Source: G963663495 sp963663495 (GTDB lineage Bacteria > Bacteroidota > Rhodothermia > Rhodothermales > Bin80). Taken from it: 64,000 bases of DNA. The stretch is from positions 2,232,001-2,296,000 of the forward strand of contig OY760427.1 in the NCBI GenBank assembly GCA_963663495.1, given 5' to 3'. Positions 8,753 through 17,429 of the stretch are shown here, in pieces. A program made the translations under genes and the position numbers. The notes under the pieces were generated by a model that saw only the letters and a list, made by a program, of their open reading frames with translations, was not told the origin of the DNA and did not search any database. Positions within the stretch are counted from its first letter, which is position 1. Each line of letters starts with the position of its first letter.

Positions 8753-11062
8753 GTGTTTCAACGAAGTCAGGTCTTACGAACGCTCATCGCTCCCTGCAAT
8801 GGAGAGCGTTTGGACAGGGTTCTTGCCGACGATCGTTGGCGGTTTCGCACGCAGATAGCGCGCGCTGTCTGTGAAGAGTTCGGGTTTGTTGATGCACGGG
8901 GCGAACCGCAGGTGAGCAACTGTGCGCAGGCTTTATCGAAGTTGGAGGCCCGGGGGAGGATGGTGTTGCCCAAGCCCGAGAATTGTAATGCGGCTAAGAC
9001 GGAACCGCGTAGGCGCGAGGAGCGGGTACCGGATCCGATAGCGTTACCGGGCACGGTACACGGTGTCCGGGGGTTGACGATTGAGTTGGTTGAGACGGAC
9101 GAGCAGCGTATGGTGTGGAACACGTTGCTGCACTTTGAGCATCCGAGGCGTACGACCACATTTGTGGGAGCGCAGGTACGCTATCTGATAGGCAGTGCCC
9201 ATGGTTACCTGGGAGCGGTGGGATTTTCGGCGGCGGCGTTGTGCCTGGCGCCCAGAGAGCACTGGATGGCGTGGAGTGATGAGCAGCGCAAGGCGCATTT
9301 GCACCGTGTGGTGTGTTTGAGTCGTTTTCTGATACGGGGGCAGTGTCAGGATTTGGCCAGCCATGTACTGGGTAAGGTATTGATACGGTTGGCGGATGAT
9401 TTTCAGGCACGGTACTGTTACCGTCCCTGGGTTGTCGAAACGTATGTGGATCCCCAAGGGGAAGGAGCGTGTTTTGAGGTGAACAATTTTGTATTGATCG
9501 GCCATACCGCAGGCGGAAAGCGGCACAAGGAGGCAAAGGAAGAGGATCCCAAGGAGCTGTATGTATACGAGTTGGACAAAGAATGGCGCGGGACCTTGGG
9601 GGAACCGGAGGAGGAGTTGCGTCCGGTGAGGGATCCGCACGAGGGGATAGACAGTGCGCAGTGGGCCGAAACGGAGTTTGGCGGAGCGCCATTGGGAGAT
9701 AGGCGGTTGTCTGTGCGACTGGTAAAGAGCACGTCCATGTTGGCCGATGTGATAGGCCACAGCATTACCGCGCATACGGATGCGGACCGCGCGGCGGTGA
9801 AGGGGCATTACCGGTTATTGGAGAGCAAGAAGGACAAAACGGTAACGCCGGAGAACATATTGGCGCCGCATCGTGGGCGTACGATAGAGCGCATGCGTAG
9901 TCAGGAGACGGTGTTATGCATCCGGGACACGACGAAGTTGCGGTACAGTACGCGGCCGGCGTGTACGGATTTGGAGGTAATAGGGAGTAATCAGACGACG
10001 GCGAAGACGCTGGGGTTGCCGTTGCATGCGACGCTGGTGGTGACGGAGGATGGATTGACGTTGGGGGTGTTGCGTGGCAGCTTCAAGGATCCGGAGGAGG
10101 GTCCGCATGCTCCGCGGACGCAGCAGTGGATAGACGGGTTCAAGGATATATGCGAGGCGGCGGAGGAGCTGTCCGGCGAGACGCAGGTGATCTGTGTTGC
10201 GGACCGGGAGGCGGACAGCTTTGCTATGTTTGCCGAGCAGCGCAGACAGGGTAAGGCGGAGGTATTGATACGAGCGAAGCATGATCGGAAGCTGTTGGAT
10301 GATCGCAAGCTGTTTGCGGTAATGCGCAGTGGTAAGGCTCCGGGGAATGTGGAGATAGAGATACAGCGGGTGACGGCGCGCAAGAAGCAGGCGCGCAAGC
10401 AGGCACGGAAGGGTCGCAGTTACCGGATGGTCAATGCGGAGGTACGCTACGGGAGGTTCTTGTTGCCGGATCCGAAGAACGAGGAGGAGCCGGTGGTGAT
10501 GTACGGGGTGCATGTGTTGGAGGTGGAGCCTCCGGGGGATGCGCTGCCGGTGGAGTGGATGCTATTGATCAGCATGGAGGTAGGGAGCGTAGCGGATGCA
10601 CGGCGGGTGTTGGCAATGTATCTCAAGCGGTGGCGGGTGGAAGACTTCTTCCGCGTGCTCAAGAGTGGGTGCAAGGTAGAGCGTTTGGGTCTGCGTACCT
10701 CGTTGCGTCTGCAGCGAGCAATAACGATGTATTGTGTAATATCCTGGCGCGTCATGACCTTGGTGCAATTGGGTCGGGAGGTGCCGGAGCTGGACGCGGA
10801 TGTCTTCTTCACGGAGATGGAGCTGCGATTCTTGGATGGATATGCAGCACGGGTAAAGCTGCCGAAGCCCAGTACTTTGGGAGCTGCTATCCTGATCGTA
10901 GCGGTGCTCGGCGGTTATCAGAACCGCACTCGTGATGGACCGGTGGGTTACCAGATCATGTGGCGTGGCCTAGAGAGGTTACACCTAATGACATTGGGAT
11001 ACGAGGTAAGAGACGAACAATTGAGTGCATGTTCGCACGGGAATTCATCTGGGTTCATATAA
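8753..11062 (+). CDS. IS4-family (Tn5-like) transposase with N-terminal DUF4338 domain
   Basis: 769 residues, GTG start. Residues about 108-290 form a DUF4338 domain (VRYLIGSAHGYLGA, SRFLIRGQ, LASHVLG, VVETYVDP), the family also named after DruA of Druantia. Residues about 300-760 are a Tn5-type DDE transposase: WAETEFGGAPLGDRRL start, catalytic D392 (CIRDTTK), D484 (VADREADSF), and the YREK signature Y623, R626, E630, K637. It should cleave the ends of its element. The DUF4338 segment is fused in frame and present in all three copies. Context is an IS, not a defence operon. Confidence 0.92.
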   Translation: MFQRSQVLRTLIAPCNGERLDRVLADDRWRFRTQIARAVCEEFGFVDARGEPQVSNCAQALSKLEARGRMVLPKPENCNAAKTEPRRREERVPDPIALPGTVHGVRGLTIELVETDEQRMVWNTLLHFEHPRRTTTFVGAQVRYLIGSAHGYLGAVGFSAAALCLAPREHWMAWSDEQRKAHLHRVVCLSRFLIRGQCQDLASHVLGKVLIRLADDFQARYCYRPWVVETYVDPQGEGACFEVNNFVLIGHTAGGKRHKEAKEEDPKELYVYELDKEWRGTLGEPEEELRPVRDPHEGIDSAQWAETEFGGAPLGDRRLSVRLVKSTSMLADVIGHSITAHTDADRAAVKGHYRLLESKKDKTVTPENILAPHRGRTIERMRSQETVLCIRDTTKLRYSTRPACTDLEVIGSNQTTAKTLGLPLHATLVVTEDGLTLGVLRGSFKDPEEGPHAPRTQQWIDGFKDICEAAEELSGETQVICVADREADSFAMFAEQRRQGKAEVLIRAKHDRKLLDDRKLFAVMRSGKAPGNVEIEIQRVTARKKQARKQARKGRSYRMVNAEVRYGRFLLPDPKNEEEPVVMYGVHVLEVEPPGDALPVEWMLLISMEVGSVADARRVLAMYLKRWRVEDFFRVLKSGCKVERLGLRTSLRLQRAITMYCVISWRVMTLVQLGREVPELDADVFFTEMELRFLDGYAARVKLPKPSTLGAAILIVAVLGGYQNRTRDGPVGYQIMWRGLERLHLMTLGYEVRDEQLSACSHGNSSGFI

Positions 11063-11199
11063 ATGGCATATCAACCTGCCTGATGTGGGCCTATGCCCCA
11101 GTGGCTACACCTGCGTGAGCGTGCGGTGAACTTGCATCTTGATTAGGTGACGGGTTCTGTAGAGCTTACCCGTAGACGTGAGAACCCAGACCCCGGACC

Positions 11200-11395
11200 G
11201 CCCGCCTGGTACAGCCCAGACGTACGGCGGAAGAGATGTTTCCGCTGGTAGAGCAGTATAACGAAAGGACCCGGTCCGCAGCGGCGTCTTGCGCAGAGCA
11301 GGGCATCTCGTACGGACCGTTGAATTACTGGAGGCAGAAGTATCGCCAGGAGACTGCAGCCGAGGGTTCGTGGATGTAGGCAATGCAGCGCCAAG
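11200..11395 (+). pseudogene. Decayed IS66 TnpA inside the long-TIR element
   Basis: Frame reads TAEEMFPLVEQYNERTRSAA, then YWRQKYRQETAAEG, then a stop after SWM; closely related to the intact IS66 TnpA at 61194-61493. The upstream leader (GAGCGTGCGGTGAAC..., about 11115) also matches the IS66 left end at 61.1 kb. It shows that the element captured an IS66 end. Confidence 0.8.
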
Positions 11396-11574
11396 GGAAG
11401 CGGCGCAGGAAGAGATCGCGTATCCGCACGAGAGGATGGCATTATTCACCTCAAGTCACACACCATACCTGTTAGGCCGAAATACCCGAGATATTCCGAC
11501 AGCCATGCCAGCGATATTTGACCATACCTGACGAACAATCGAACCGTAATGGATGATTTATGGGTACAGGGCAG
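11396..11574 (-). repeat. Right 178-bp terminal inverted repeat, copy 1
   Basis: Inverted partner of 8516-8693; identical in layout to the right arm of copy 2 (ends 22360) and copy 3 (36632 side). Confidence 0.8.
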
Positions 11575-11935
11575 GGCTAGGGCGCAGCGGTCGGGCCATG
11601 TGGCCTACATCGAGACTTCCAGGCTGCGAGCCGGGCTCGAACACGAGGCGGATCCGCGCACACTGATCCGAGACTACCTGGTGCAGCGCGTCGAGCACGG
11701 CGCGGTCAAAGGCCGCGCCGACGTGGTTTCCGCGCTGGAGGACGTGGGGCTGGAGGTGCCCCGCCAGGGCAAGGACTACATCACCGCCTGCGATCCGGAC
11801 AGCGGCAAGCGGTGGCGACTGAAGAGAGAACTGTATGACCGGGACCTCGACCCCGAACGACTTGACCTCCCGGCGGAGGAGCAGGCTGGAGGCGGATCGA
11901 GGAGGCAGCCGCGCGCGAGTTCGCCGTCGCAAGCG
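11575..11935 (+). pseudogene. Relaxase/mobilisation protein, C-terminal fragment
   Basis: From the element junction the frame reads through a segment typical of plasmid mobilisation relaxase C-termini: LIRDYLVQRVEHG, ADVVSALEDVGLEVPRQGKDYI, DSGKRWRLKRELY. The catalytic N-terminal domain with its His triad is missing, removed by the insertion. The frame drifts after about 11885. Part of a decayed MOB module together with the two following relics. Confidence 0.6.
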
Positions 11936-12279
11936 CCGCGCTGCGTTCCATCGAGGCCGATACGGAGGTGGCGACCGAGCGGATGCGCGAGTTGCTGATG
12001 AGGGCCTGGCTCCGGCCCCTGGTGGTCGGCATGAGCCTCTTCCTCGGTATCTGCGGCGGCAGTTGGGCGACGATGCACTAGTTGTCGAGGAGCATCGACT
12101 CCCTGATCGAGACTCTGGCGGAGATGGGCGTCCGGATCGGGCAGGCGCGCGACACCTTGGCGGTGATACACGAGACGACCTGGGGAGTGGAGTTGCTGGA
12201 GATCAACGGGGATCGGTACGTGTCGCTGCCCGTCTGCACGCCGGGACGTCCGGGCTTCACCATGGACGGTCTTACGTGA
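11935..12279 (+). pseudogene. Mob accessory protein (MobB-like), one nonsense codon
   Basis: Reading frame with a single hydrophobic segment (LVVGMSLFLGICGGSW) followed by coiled-coil-like LIETLAEMGVRIGQARDTL and WGVELLEINGDRYV. The frame is open except for a TAG at 12079-12081, where a Trp codon would suit the context. This layout is that of small membrane-anchored mobilisation accessory proteins encoded beside relaxases; the assignment rests on context and general resemblance. Confidence 0.5.
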
Positions 12280-12308
12280 AGCTGTCGAGAGGGTGAGGAG
12301 GGAGTTGC

Positions 12309-12500
12309 ATGACCGACTTGGAGCAGTTGTCTGAAGTAGTACGAAACGGAACAGCGGCGGCGCTACGAGCACGTCGAAGCCTTGCAGCGGCAGGTCGAGC
12401 GGCTGAGCGGGCGGGTGACGGACTTGACCAGATACTCCGGCACATACGGCACAGGGCCAGGGAGCAGGTGGAGATGACAACGTGGCTGGTCGACGAGGTC
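12309..12500 (+). pseudogene. Small mobilisation-linked coiled-coil protein, frameshifted
   Basis: Starts MTDLEQLSEVV and, after a one-base shift near 12345, continues in another frame as RRYEHVEALQRQVERLSG then RVTDLTRYSG, a short coiled-coil protein like those after mobB. No intact product. Confidence 0.45.
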
Positions 12501-12677
12501 AGGCGTCCCGGGCCGGGCCGAGCCGTTGATCGCCCAGAGTACCGTGCTCCCGGCTCCGGCAAGGATGTTCCAAAGCCGCGTCGGCCTCCGCCAATGGCAC
12601 CTCCATCGCCTCCCGACAGCGCTCGACAACGCCCCAGTGACGGACGGCGAGGCGATGTCGGGATCCGGTCCCAGACC
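12501..12677. other. Spacer, no recognised gene
   Basis: Junction between the Mob relic and the restriction gene. Nothing recognised. Confidence 0.3.
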
Positions 12678-15461
12678 CTACCGCCGCCGTCTCTTCAATA
12701 TCTTGACCCCGATGCCGAGGGGTGCGCGCATCTTCTCGTAGAGCATGAAGAGATGTTCGACGCGTTCGCGTTCCGTGGCGAAAACCCGGCTCCGGTAGAG
12801 CCGATCCACCGCGCGGTCGAGCGCCCGATGGGCATGTCTCAGGGTGGGTGGCATCAAATCGGGGTCGTAAAGCTCCGCCAGCGTCCCGTCGGGAAAGGCC
12901 GCGCGCGCGTCAAGAACCGCCTGCGCCAATGACTCAAGCTTGTCGTTATTGCCCCAGCGGGTGGGCGTCGGAAACGTGTTGTAAACGACGCCAACTGAGT
13001 ACATGTAATCGCTCTTCATCCGCCCCGTCACTGCCCGCATCCACGCCATGTGCATGGCGGAGGTGAGGAGTGCGAATTCTCCGAGGGTTGCGTCGGGGAG
13101 GATTCGCAGCTTCTGGTTCGCCACGACACTCGGGCACAGCCATCCGATGGGGACGTACTCGCGGCGCTCCGAACTTGTGTTTGGGATAACGAGATAGTCG
13201 GCGTCGAGACGTTCATCCACGCCCACCAGAGTCGGAGAGTCCGCCATGCGCCGTGTACTCGGGCGCGGACTCCCTGTCCGATAGGCTCGGATGCGAGCAA
13301 CCCTGGCCGCGACCATCGGCAGACGCTTTAGTTGGGACGGCTCGATGTCCCTCAGGTAGAGTATCCATCGGTGAAAGCCATTGATGAACTCATCTCCACC
13401 GATGTACTTCCTAAAGAAGGGAGCAGCTGAGGGCTCGGCTTCGAGGAAAGCACCCCGTTCGGCTTCCCGGAACGTCAGTATTCCATTGTCGATCATCTGG
13501 ACCCCGGTTTTCAGCCGGCGCAGCCCATTGATCGGCCTGTTTGCCTTTCGCACCGTCAGATGCGGGTCGGCCAGCCCGCCGGCGTCGAAAAGATAGGGTG
13601 AGAGCACGGTGTGCCGGGTTTCCTCCGGATCGCCGTTGATGTCGGGATAGTGGAACAAGCGCTTCCTGCCAGGAACTGACTCGCGGCCGTCGAGTCCGAT
13701 GATGACGACATGCACATGGGCTTTCCCGCGCGCGTCCGATCCCCAAGCGAAGGTTCGGTGCGCGAATGCAATCTCCAGCTCGCAGCGGTCGAACAGGACC
13801 GGCCAAAGCTGAGCCACCTGCTCTCCCTGAGTGATCGAGTTGGTGGCCACGAAGCCGATACGGATGCGCGTGCCCTTGGCGTACTCTCCCGCCTTGATGA
13901 ACCACCCGGTCACATAGTCGAGCGTGCCACCTGCCCCGCCGAGGACCGCGATCCTCCGCACTTGGGCGCGCTGGAACTTGCTCTGGAACTTCGAGCCTCC
14001 GAAGGGCGGATTGCCGAAAACGAACGAACACTGCTTGGACGGCAGCAAATCGGCCCAGTCCATCGCCAGGGCGTCCCCGTGGACGATGGGCGGAGAAGTC
14101 TCCAGCGGAATCCGGGTGTACGTCTGCCCGAACTCCAAGCTCAGCCGGTTATTCATGATGTGGTCCATCATCCACATCGCCGTCTCCGCGATGCGGACAG
14201 GGAACTCACCTATTTCGATCCCGTGGAACTGGTCCACACTGACGAGAGACAGTTCGGACGCCAGCGCGTCCAACTGCCGGTCGCCCTTCCGGTGAAGCTC
14301 CTTTAGGACATTGATCTCAAGCTCCCGCAACTCGCGGTAGGCGATGATAAGGAAGTTCCCGCATCCGCACGCGGGATCGAAAAACGTCATTCGACCGAGC
14401 TTCGTCTGAAACCGTTGGAGGTCGGTCCGGCGGCGACTGTCCTTTCGCGCCTTCAGGCGCTCGAACTCGGATCGAAGATCGTCCAGAAACAGCGGCTCGA
14501 TCACCTTCAGGATATTCCTCTCGGTCGTGTAGTGCGCGCCCTGCTTGCGGCGCTCAACCGGGTCCATGACCGACTGGAAAAGAGCGCCGAAGATCGCAGG
14601 CGAGATGTTGGACCAGTCGAACCGGCAGGCGTCCAGCAGTCTTCGGCGCATGGTGCCAGCGAAGGACGGAATGCGAAGCGGCTCCGCGAACAGCCTGCCG
14701 TTGACGTAGGGGAAGCGGGCCAAGTCCTCGTCGAGCGTTGCATAGCGCGCTTCTTCCCGCGTGTCGAGGACTTGGAACAGGTGTTCCAGCCACGATCCGG
14801 TGTCCGATCCGTCCTTGGCGGTGCGGTGGTCAATAAGGTCGAAGAATATGTCGCGCGGCTCGAAGATGCCGGTGTCGTCAGCGAACAGGCAGAACACGAT
14901 CCGCACGAGAAACCGCTCCAGATCGTAGCCCCGATAACCGGCGGCGTCGAGCGCATCGTGGAGCCGCCCGACAAGTTCCGCCGCCTCGATATTGACGGGG
15001 TCCTGGTCTCGAAACGTCCGGCGCTGGACACCAAGGATGAAGCCGAACGCCTGCACATGTGCGGGCAAGTCCGAGAGAGGGAAGAAGACGGTCTCCCGCT
15101 CGTCCAGATCGTGAAGCTCGAAGGTCTGGAAGTCGCTCACGAGGATGTAGCGCGGGCGGACGCGCTCGGGCAGCGCGTCGAAATACTCCCCGGCCTGTCC
15201 GTACGCCTTGCCGAGATCGCGCCCGGCGCTCTTCTGCTCGACGATCAGGACGCCCGGCCAGAACAGGTCGATGAACCCCGACCTGTTGTCGAGCTTGGCG
15301 ACATGCTCCTCGTAGCGGGCAACGGATCGGCGTTGAACATCGAACACCTCGAAGAAGTCGTTATAGAAGCTCTGCGTCTCGCCCTTCTCGTATGCCGCGT
15401 CCCGCCAATCCTTGGCGAAGGAGGCAGCGCGTACCCGTACTTCGTTCCAAGAGAGGCGCAC
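12678..15461 (-). CDS. MmeI-like type IIG/IIL restriction-modification protein
   Basis: 927 residues, the usual size for MmeI-type enzymes that combine nuclease, methyltransferase and target recognition in one chain. N-terminal PD-(D/E)xK site: D65, E75 and K77 (IDLFWPG..IVEQKSAG), the same 10- and 12-residue spacing as MmeI D70/E80/K82. A helical linker follows, then an N6-adenine methyltransferase with motif I DPACGCGNF (362-370) and motif IV NPPF (484-487), and a C-terminal recognition region with FINGFHRWILYL. It would methylate one strand and cut at a distance. No frame defects. It probably arrived with the adjacent mobilisable element. Confidence 0.9.
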   Translation of the reverse strand: MRLSWNEVRVRAASFAKDWRDAAYEKGETQSFYNDFFEVFDVQRRSVARYEEHVAKLDNRSGFIDLFWPGVLIVEQKSAGRDLGKAYGQAGEYFDALPERVRPRYILVSDFQTFELHDLDERETVFFPLSDLPAHVQAFGFILGVQRRTFRDQDPVNIEAAELVGRLHDALDAAGYRGYDLERFLVRIVFCLFADDTGIFEPRDIFFDLIDHRTAKDGSDTGSWLEHLFQVLDTREEARYATLDEDLARFPYVNGRLFAEPLRIPSFAGTMRRRLLDACRFDWSNISPAIFGALFQSVMDPVERRKQGAHYTTERNILKVIEPLFLDDLRSEFERLKARKDSRRRTDLQRFQTKLGRMTFFDPACGCGNFLIIAYRELRELEINVLKELHRKGDRQLDALASELSLVSVDQFHGIEIGEFPVRIAETAMWMMDHIMNNRLSLEFGQTYTRIPLETSPPIVHGDALAMDWADLLPSKQCSFVFGNPPFGGSKFQSKFQRAQVRRIAVLGGAGGTLDYVTGWFIKAGEYAKGTRIRIGFVATNSITQGEQVAQLWPVLFDRCELEIAFAHRTFAWGSDARGKAHVHVVIIGLDGRESVPGRKRLFHYPDINGDPEETRHTVLSPYLFDAGGLADPHLTVRKANRPINGLRRLKTGVQMIDNGILTFREAERGAFLEAEPSAAPFFRKYIGGDEFINGFHRWILYLRDIEPSQLKRLPMVAARVARIRAYRTGSPRPSTRRMADSPTLVGVDERLDADYLVIPNTSSERREYVPIGWLCPSVVANQKLRILPDATLGEFALLTSAMHMAWMRAVTGRMKSDYMYSVGVVYNTFPTPTRWGNNDKLESLAQAVLDARAAFPDGTLAELYDPDLMPPTLRHAHRALDRAVDRLYRSRVFATERERVEHLFMLYEKMRAPLGIGVKILKRRRR

Positions 15462-15589
15462 CCCGCTACCCCTCTGCCTTACGGATCATGGAACTTGGCC
15501 ACCGAGAGGCGCGGTGTCCAGTAGCCACCATCGGATCGAGCGAGACCGGGCTACTGAGGGACCGCATCACGCGCCGTCATGTCCTCCCG

Positions 15590-15856
15590 TCATCCGCGTG
15601 CCATTCGTGCCCGCGCAAGCTCGTAGCTCGCCTGCATCTGTATCCAGTGATCGGCCGTCCCCCAGCCGAGGGCTTCCAACGCGAGCGCCATGGTCGCCGA
15701 CACGCCCGTCTTGCCGTTGAGCAGTCGGGACAGGGTCCTGCACTCACATCCGAGACGCGCCGCCATCTCGGTCACGTTCCATCCGACTTCATCCATGCTC
15801 TCACGGATAAGTTCGCCCAAATGCCGGGGGCAGCATCGCACCCACGCGCTCGCCAC
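15590..15856 (-). pseudogene. higA: HigA-type antitoxin (XRE family), 5' end shifted
   Basis: Helix-turn-helix antidote of the HigA type: HLGELIRESMDEVGWNVTEM, RLLNGKTGVSATMALALE, WIQMQASYELARAR. A good start with an upstream GGAGG (15873 region, ATG AACGGC) lies in a different frame, so a small indel near 15830-15850 probably separates the native start from the body. The toxin gene directly upstream is truncated. Confidence 0.65.
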
Positions 15857-15883
15857 CAGTGCCGTTCATGATCTGTCCTCCTT

Positions 15884-15979
15884 CCCGTCAGTGATTATCT
15901 ATCAGGTCCGCATCGACGGGCTCGCCGTCCTCGAAGCGGAACACCACGCGCCAGTTTCCCGACAGGCGCACGCTCCAGA
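15884..15979 (-). pseudogene. higB: HigB-type toxin, C-terminal fragment
   Basis: Frame reads VIWSVRLSGNWRVVFRFEDG then a short acidic tail ending in a stop 20 bp before the HigA leader. This is the C-terminal beta strand region of RelE/HigB toxins (SGNWRxxFRF). The N-terminal part is missing; the fragment abuts the protease gene. Confidence 0.65.
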
Positions 15980-16669
15980 TCACATGTCTGTCCGCAATTG
16001 GAATCCAATCTGATTCGCGTCAATCAGGTCAATGATGTGTTTCGCGCCGATGGCCACACCTATGCCGGAGTTCTCCCCAGCATTGGCCAAGTGCAGTCCA
16101 TCGCCGCCCAGCACAGGACGGTGACACTCCACGTACCCTGCAACGACTCCGGCCACGCGGAGTTCATGCGCCTCCGCCGCCCTGTCCCGCGGGTGGAACA
16201 CGACCGGCCCACCGCTGAAACCCTCATTCACATGCGTGTCGATGTAGATCCGTCCGGCGCCGGATTCGATCGCGCTCACAATCCCAGACTTCACGAACGG
16301 GATAGGCAGTCCGCGATTGATCTCCGCGCCTCCGCTGCGGAGACCGAGCGGGAATCCCAGAATGTACACTGGCTGGCTGTAATGCATGCCGTGAGCGCCG
16401 ATCTCCAGCGGGTAGACCGGTGAGACCTGAAACGTGGCGGCCAGTACGGCTACATCCACGTCACCGTGGCCTATACCGACAACCCTGACGAACAGTGACT
16501 TCCATACCTCTTCATGCCAAATTTCGATCATGCCTGGCTCGTTCTCGGCAAGCACGTGACGAGCGGTGACAAGGTACTGCCGACCGGCGCGCTCGATGGT
16601 AAACGCAGTGCCTTGGGAATCTCCCAGCCGGATCTTGAATGTCCGTTGGATAGCGTTCGTGGTCACCAT
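15980..16669 (-). CDS. Trypsin-like serine protease
   Basis: 229 residues. Catalytic triad visible: His in VTARHVL (about residue 38), Asp in HGDVDVAVL (about 71) and Ser in NEGFSGGPVV (about 150). No signal peptide, so it is probably cytosolic, as expected for stand-alone trypsin-like peptidases of prokaryotic conflict loci rather than secreted DegP types. AGGAGA seven bases before the ATG supports the start. No PDZ or effector domain is attached and no partner gene is seen, so its function is open. Confidence 0.8.
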   Translation of the reverse strand: MVTTNAIQRTFKIRLGDSQGTAFTIERAGRQYLVTARHVLAENEPGMIEIWHEEVWKSLFVRVVGIGHGDVDVAVLAATFQVSPVYPLEIGAHGMHYSQPVYILGFPLGLRSGGAEINRGLPIPFVKSGIVSAIESGAGRIYIDTHVNEGFSGGPVVFHPRDRAAEAHELRVAGVVAGYVECHRPVLGGDGLHLANAGENSGIGVAIGAKHIIDLIDANQIGFQLRTDM

Positions 16670-17226
16670 CGATAATCTCCTGTTTACGCTCGGCTGAATG
16701 CAGACGGGTTCCTATCGTCCGAATAGGCCAACCCGGACAATCGCTCTCCGTCAAGGACCAGCGCGTCGCGGCAACTCCTAGAGGGAAGATACCGATCCTC
16801 CACCACACCTGCTACTTAGTGCTTATCAGAAAATGCTATTTTCTTCACTGACTTGGACCCAAGAATGATTATGGATTCCGATTTCTGTTGTCATGTGAGA
16901 GGTCATTGCGGGGTTTGTCCGCATTGACGCGGTCTGTTCTAATGTGTGGAGCCCAAAATTTTGGTGTCAAGGCGCCCATGAGCGACGGGAAGAGATACGT
17001 TGCCCCCGCCCGCCACGGGCTACTTGAATTTGCAGCTAAGTTCGGTTGAAGGAGCCGCTACGCCGCGCGCTTGCGGGCAGCATGCCACCGTATCTTCCGC
17101 CTCACCTTCTCTTGAAGTATCAACCCGGCGGTGCACGTTGGCCGCTACTATTTCCAGGGCGACAGTTCGGACAAATCCTTCCTCGCCATGGGTCCGAATC
17201 AGAGATAGGCCCCGCTGATTATCCCG
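16670..17226. other. Intergenic, no intact gene
   Basis: AT-richer stretch at 16810-16960 without frames. 16980-17226 is the 3' exon side of the intron relic that ends at 17227; its minus-strand frames contain several stops and I do not recognise the former gene. Confidence 0.35.
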
Positions 17227-17425
17227 GTAGGGACCCGGGTTTCCCCGGGTCCCGCGGACAGATCCACACATGCGCGCTAACGCATGTGGCTCCTCGTTTG
17301 GGTCGCACCAGCGTGCTTGACGGAGAATCGCGTAGCGGGCCATGGGTGTCTGATATGCAGATTTGGCCAATGTCGCGCAGTGAGCTTATTCATCGTCTCC
17401 CACGTTGTACCCGCATATCTCACCA
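17227..17425 (-). ncRNA. 3' relic of a second group II intron
   Basis: On the minus strand: the last ~35 codons of a maturase (KLTARHWPNLHIRHPWP, ending SHMR-stop) followed by domain V (GAGCCACATGCG with its partner strand CGCATGTGTGG) and domain VI ending GGTCCCTAC at 17227. Related to but distinct from the outer intron at 3018-5638. Everything 5' of about 17425 is gone, replaced by the IS1380 left end. Confidence 0.8.
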
Positions 17426-17429
17426 CAGC

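Larger units (their letters stand above)
8516..11574 (+). mobile_element. Long-TIR DUF4338/Tn5-like element, copy 1
   Basis: 3.06-kb unit with imperfect terminal inverted repeats of about 178 bp: left 8516-8693, right 11396-11574, both ending CTGCCCT..CCCATAAAT when read inward. It holds one transposase gene (8753-11062) and, between the gene and the right TIR, a decayed IS66 tnpA (about 11200-11395); the inner part of both TIRs also derives from tnpA. The flanking octamers here (ggcttggc and ggctaggg) match at only 6 of 8 positions and the two flanks are unrelated genes, so a deletion or recombination followed insertion. Confidence 0.82.

Noticed and set aside
9044..9808. 254-codon minus-strand frame repeated in all three DUF4338/Tn5 copies
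   Set aside because: Antisense shadow; its conservation follows from the near identity of the copies.
8753..11062. Druantia defence system, suggested by the DUF4338/DruA domain
   Set aside because: The domain is fused to a complete Tn5-like transposase, occurs in three copies with terminal repeats, and no Druantia helicase DruE is nearby.
8508..11582. 8-bp target duplication for long-TIR element copy 1
   Set aside because: The flanking octamers match at only 6 of 8 positions and the flanks come from unrelated genes, so no duplication is claimed.
14415..15524. 369-codon plus-strand frame
   Set aside because: Complement of the MmeI-like gene, which has clear motifs on the other strand.
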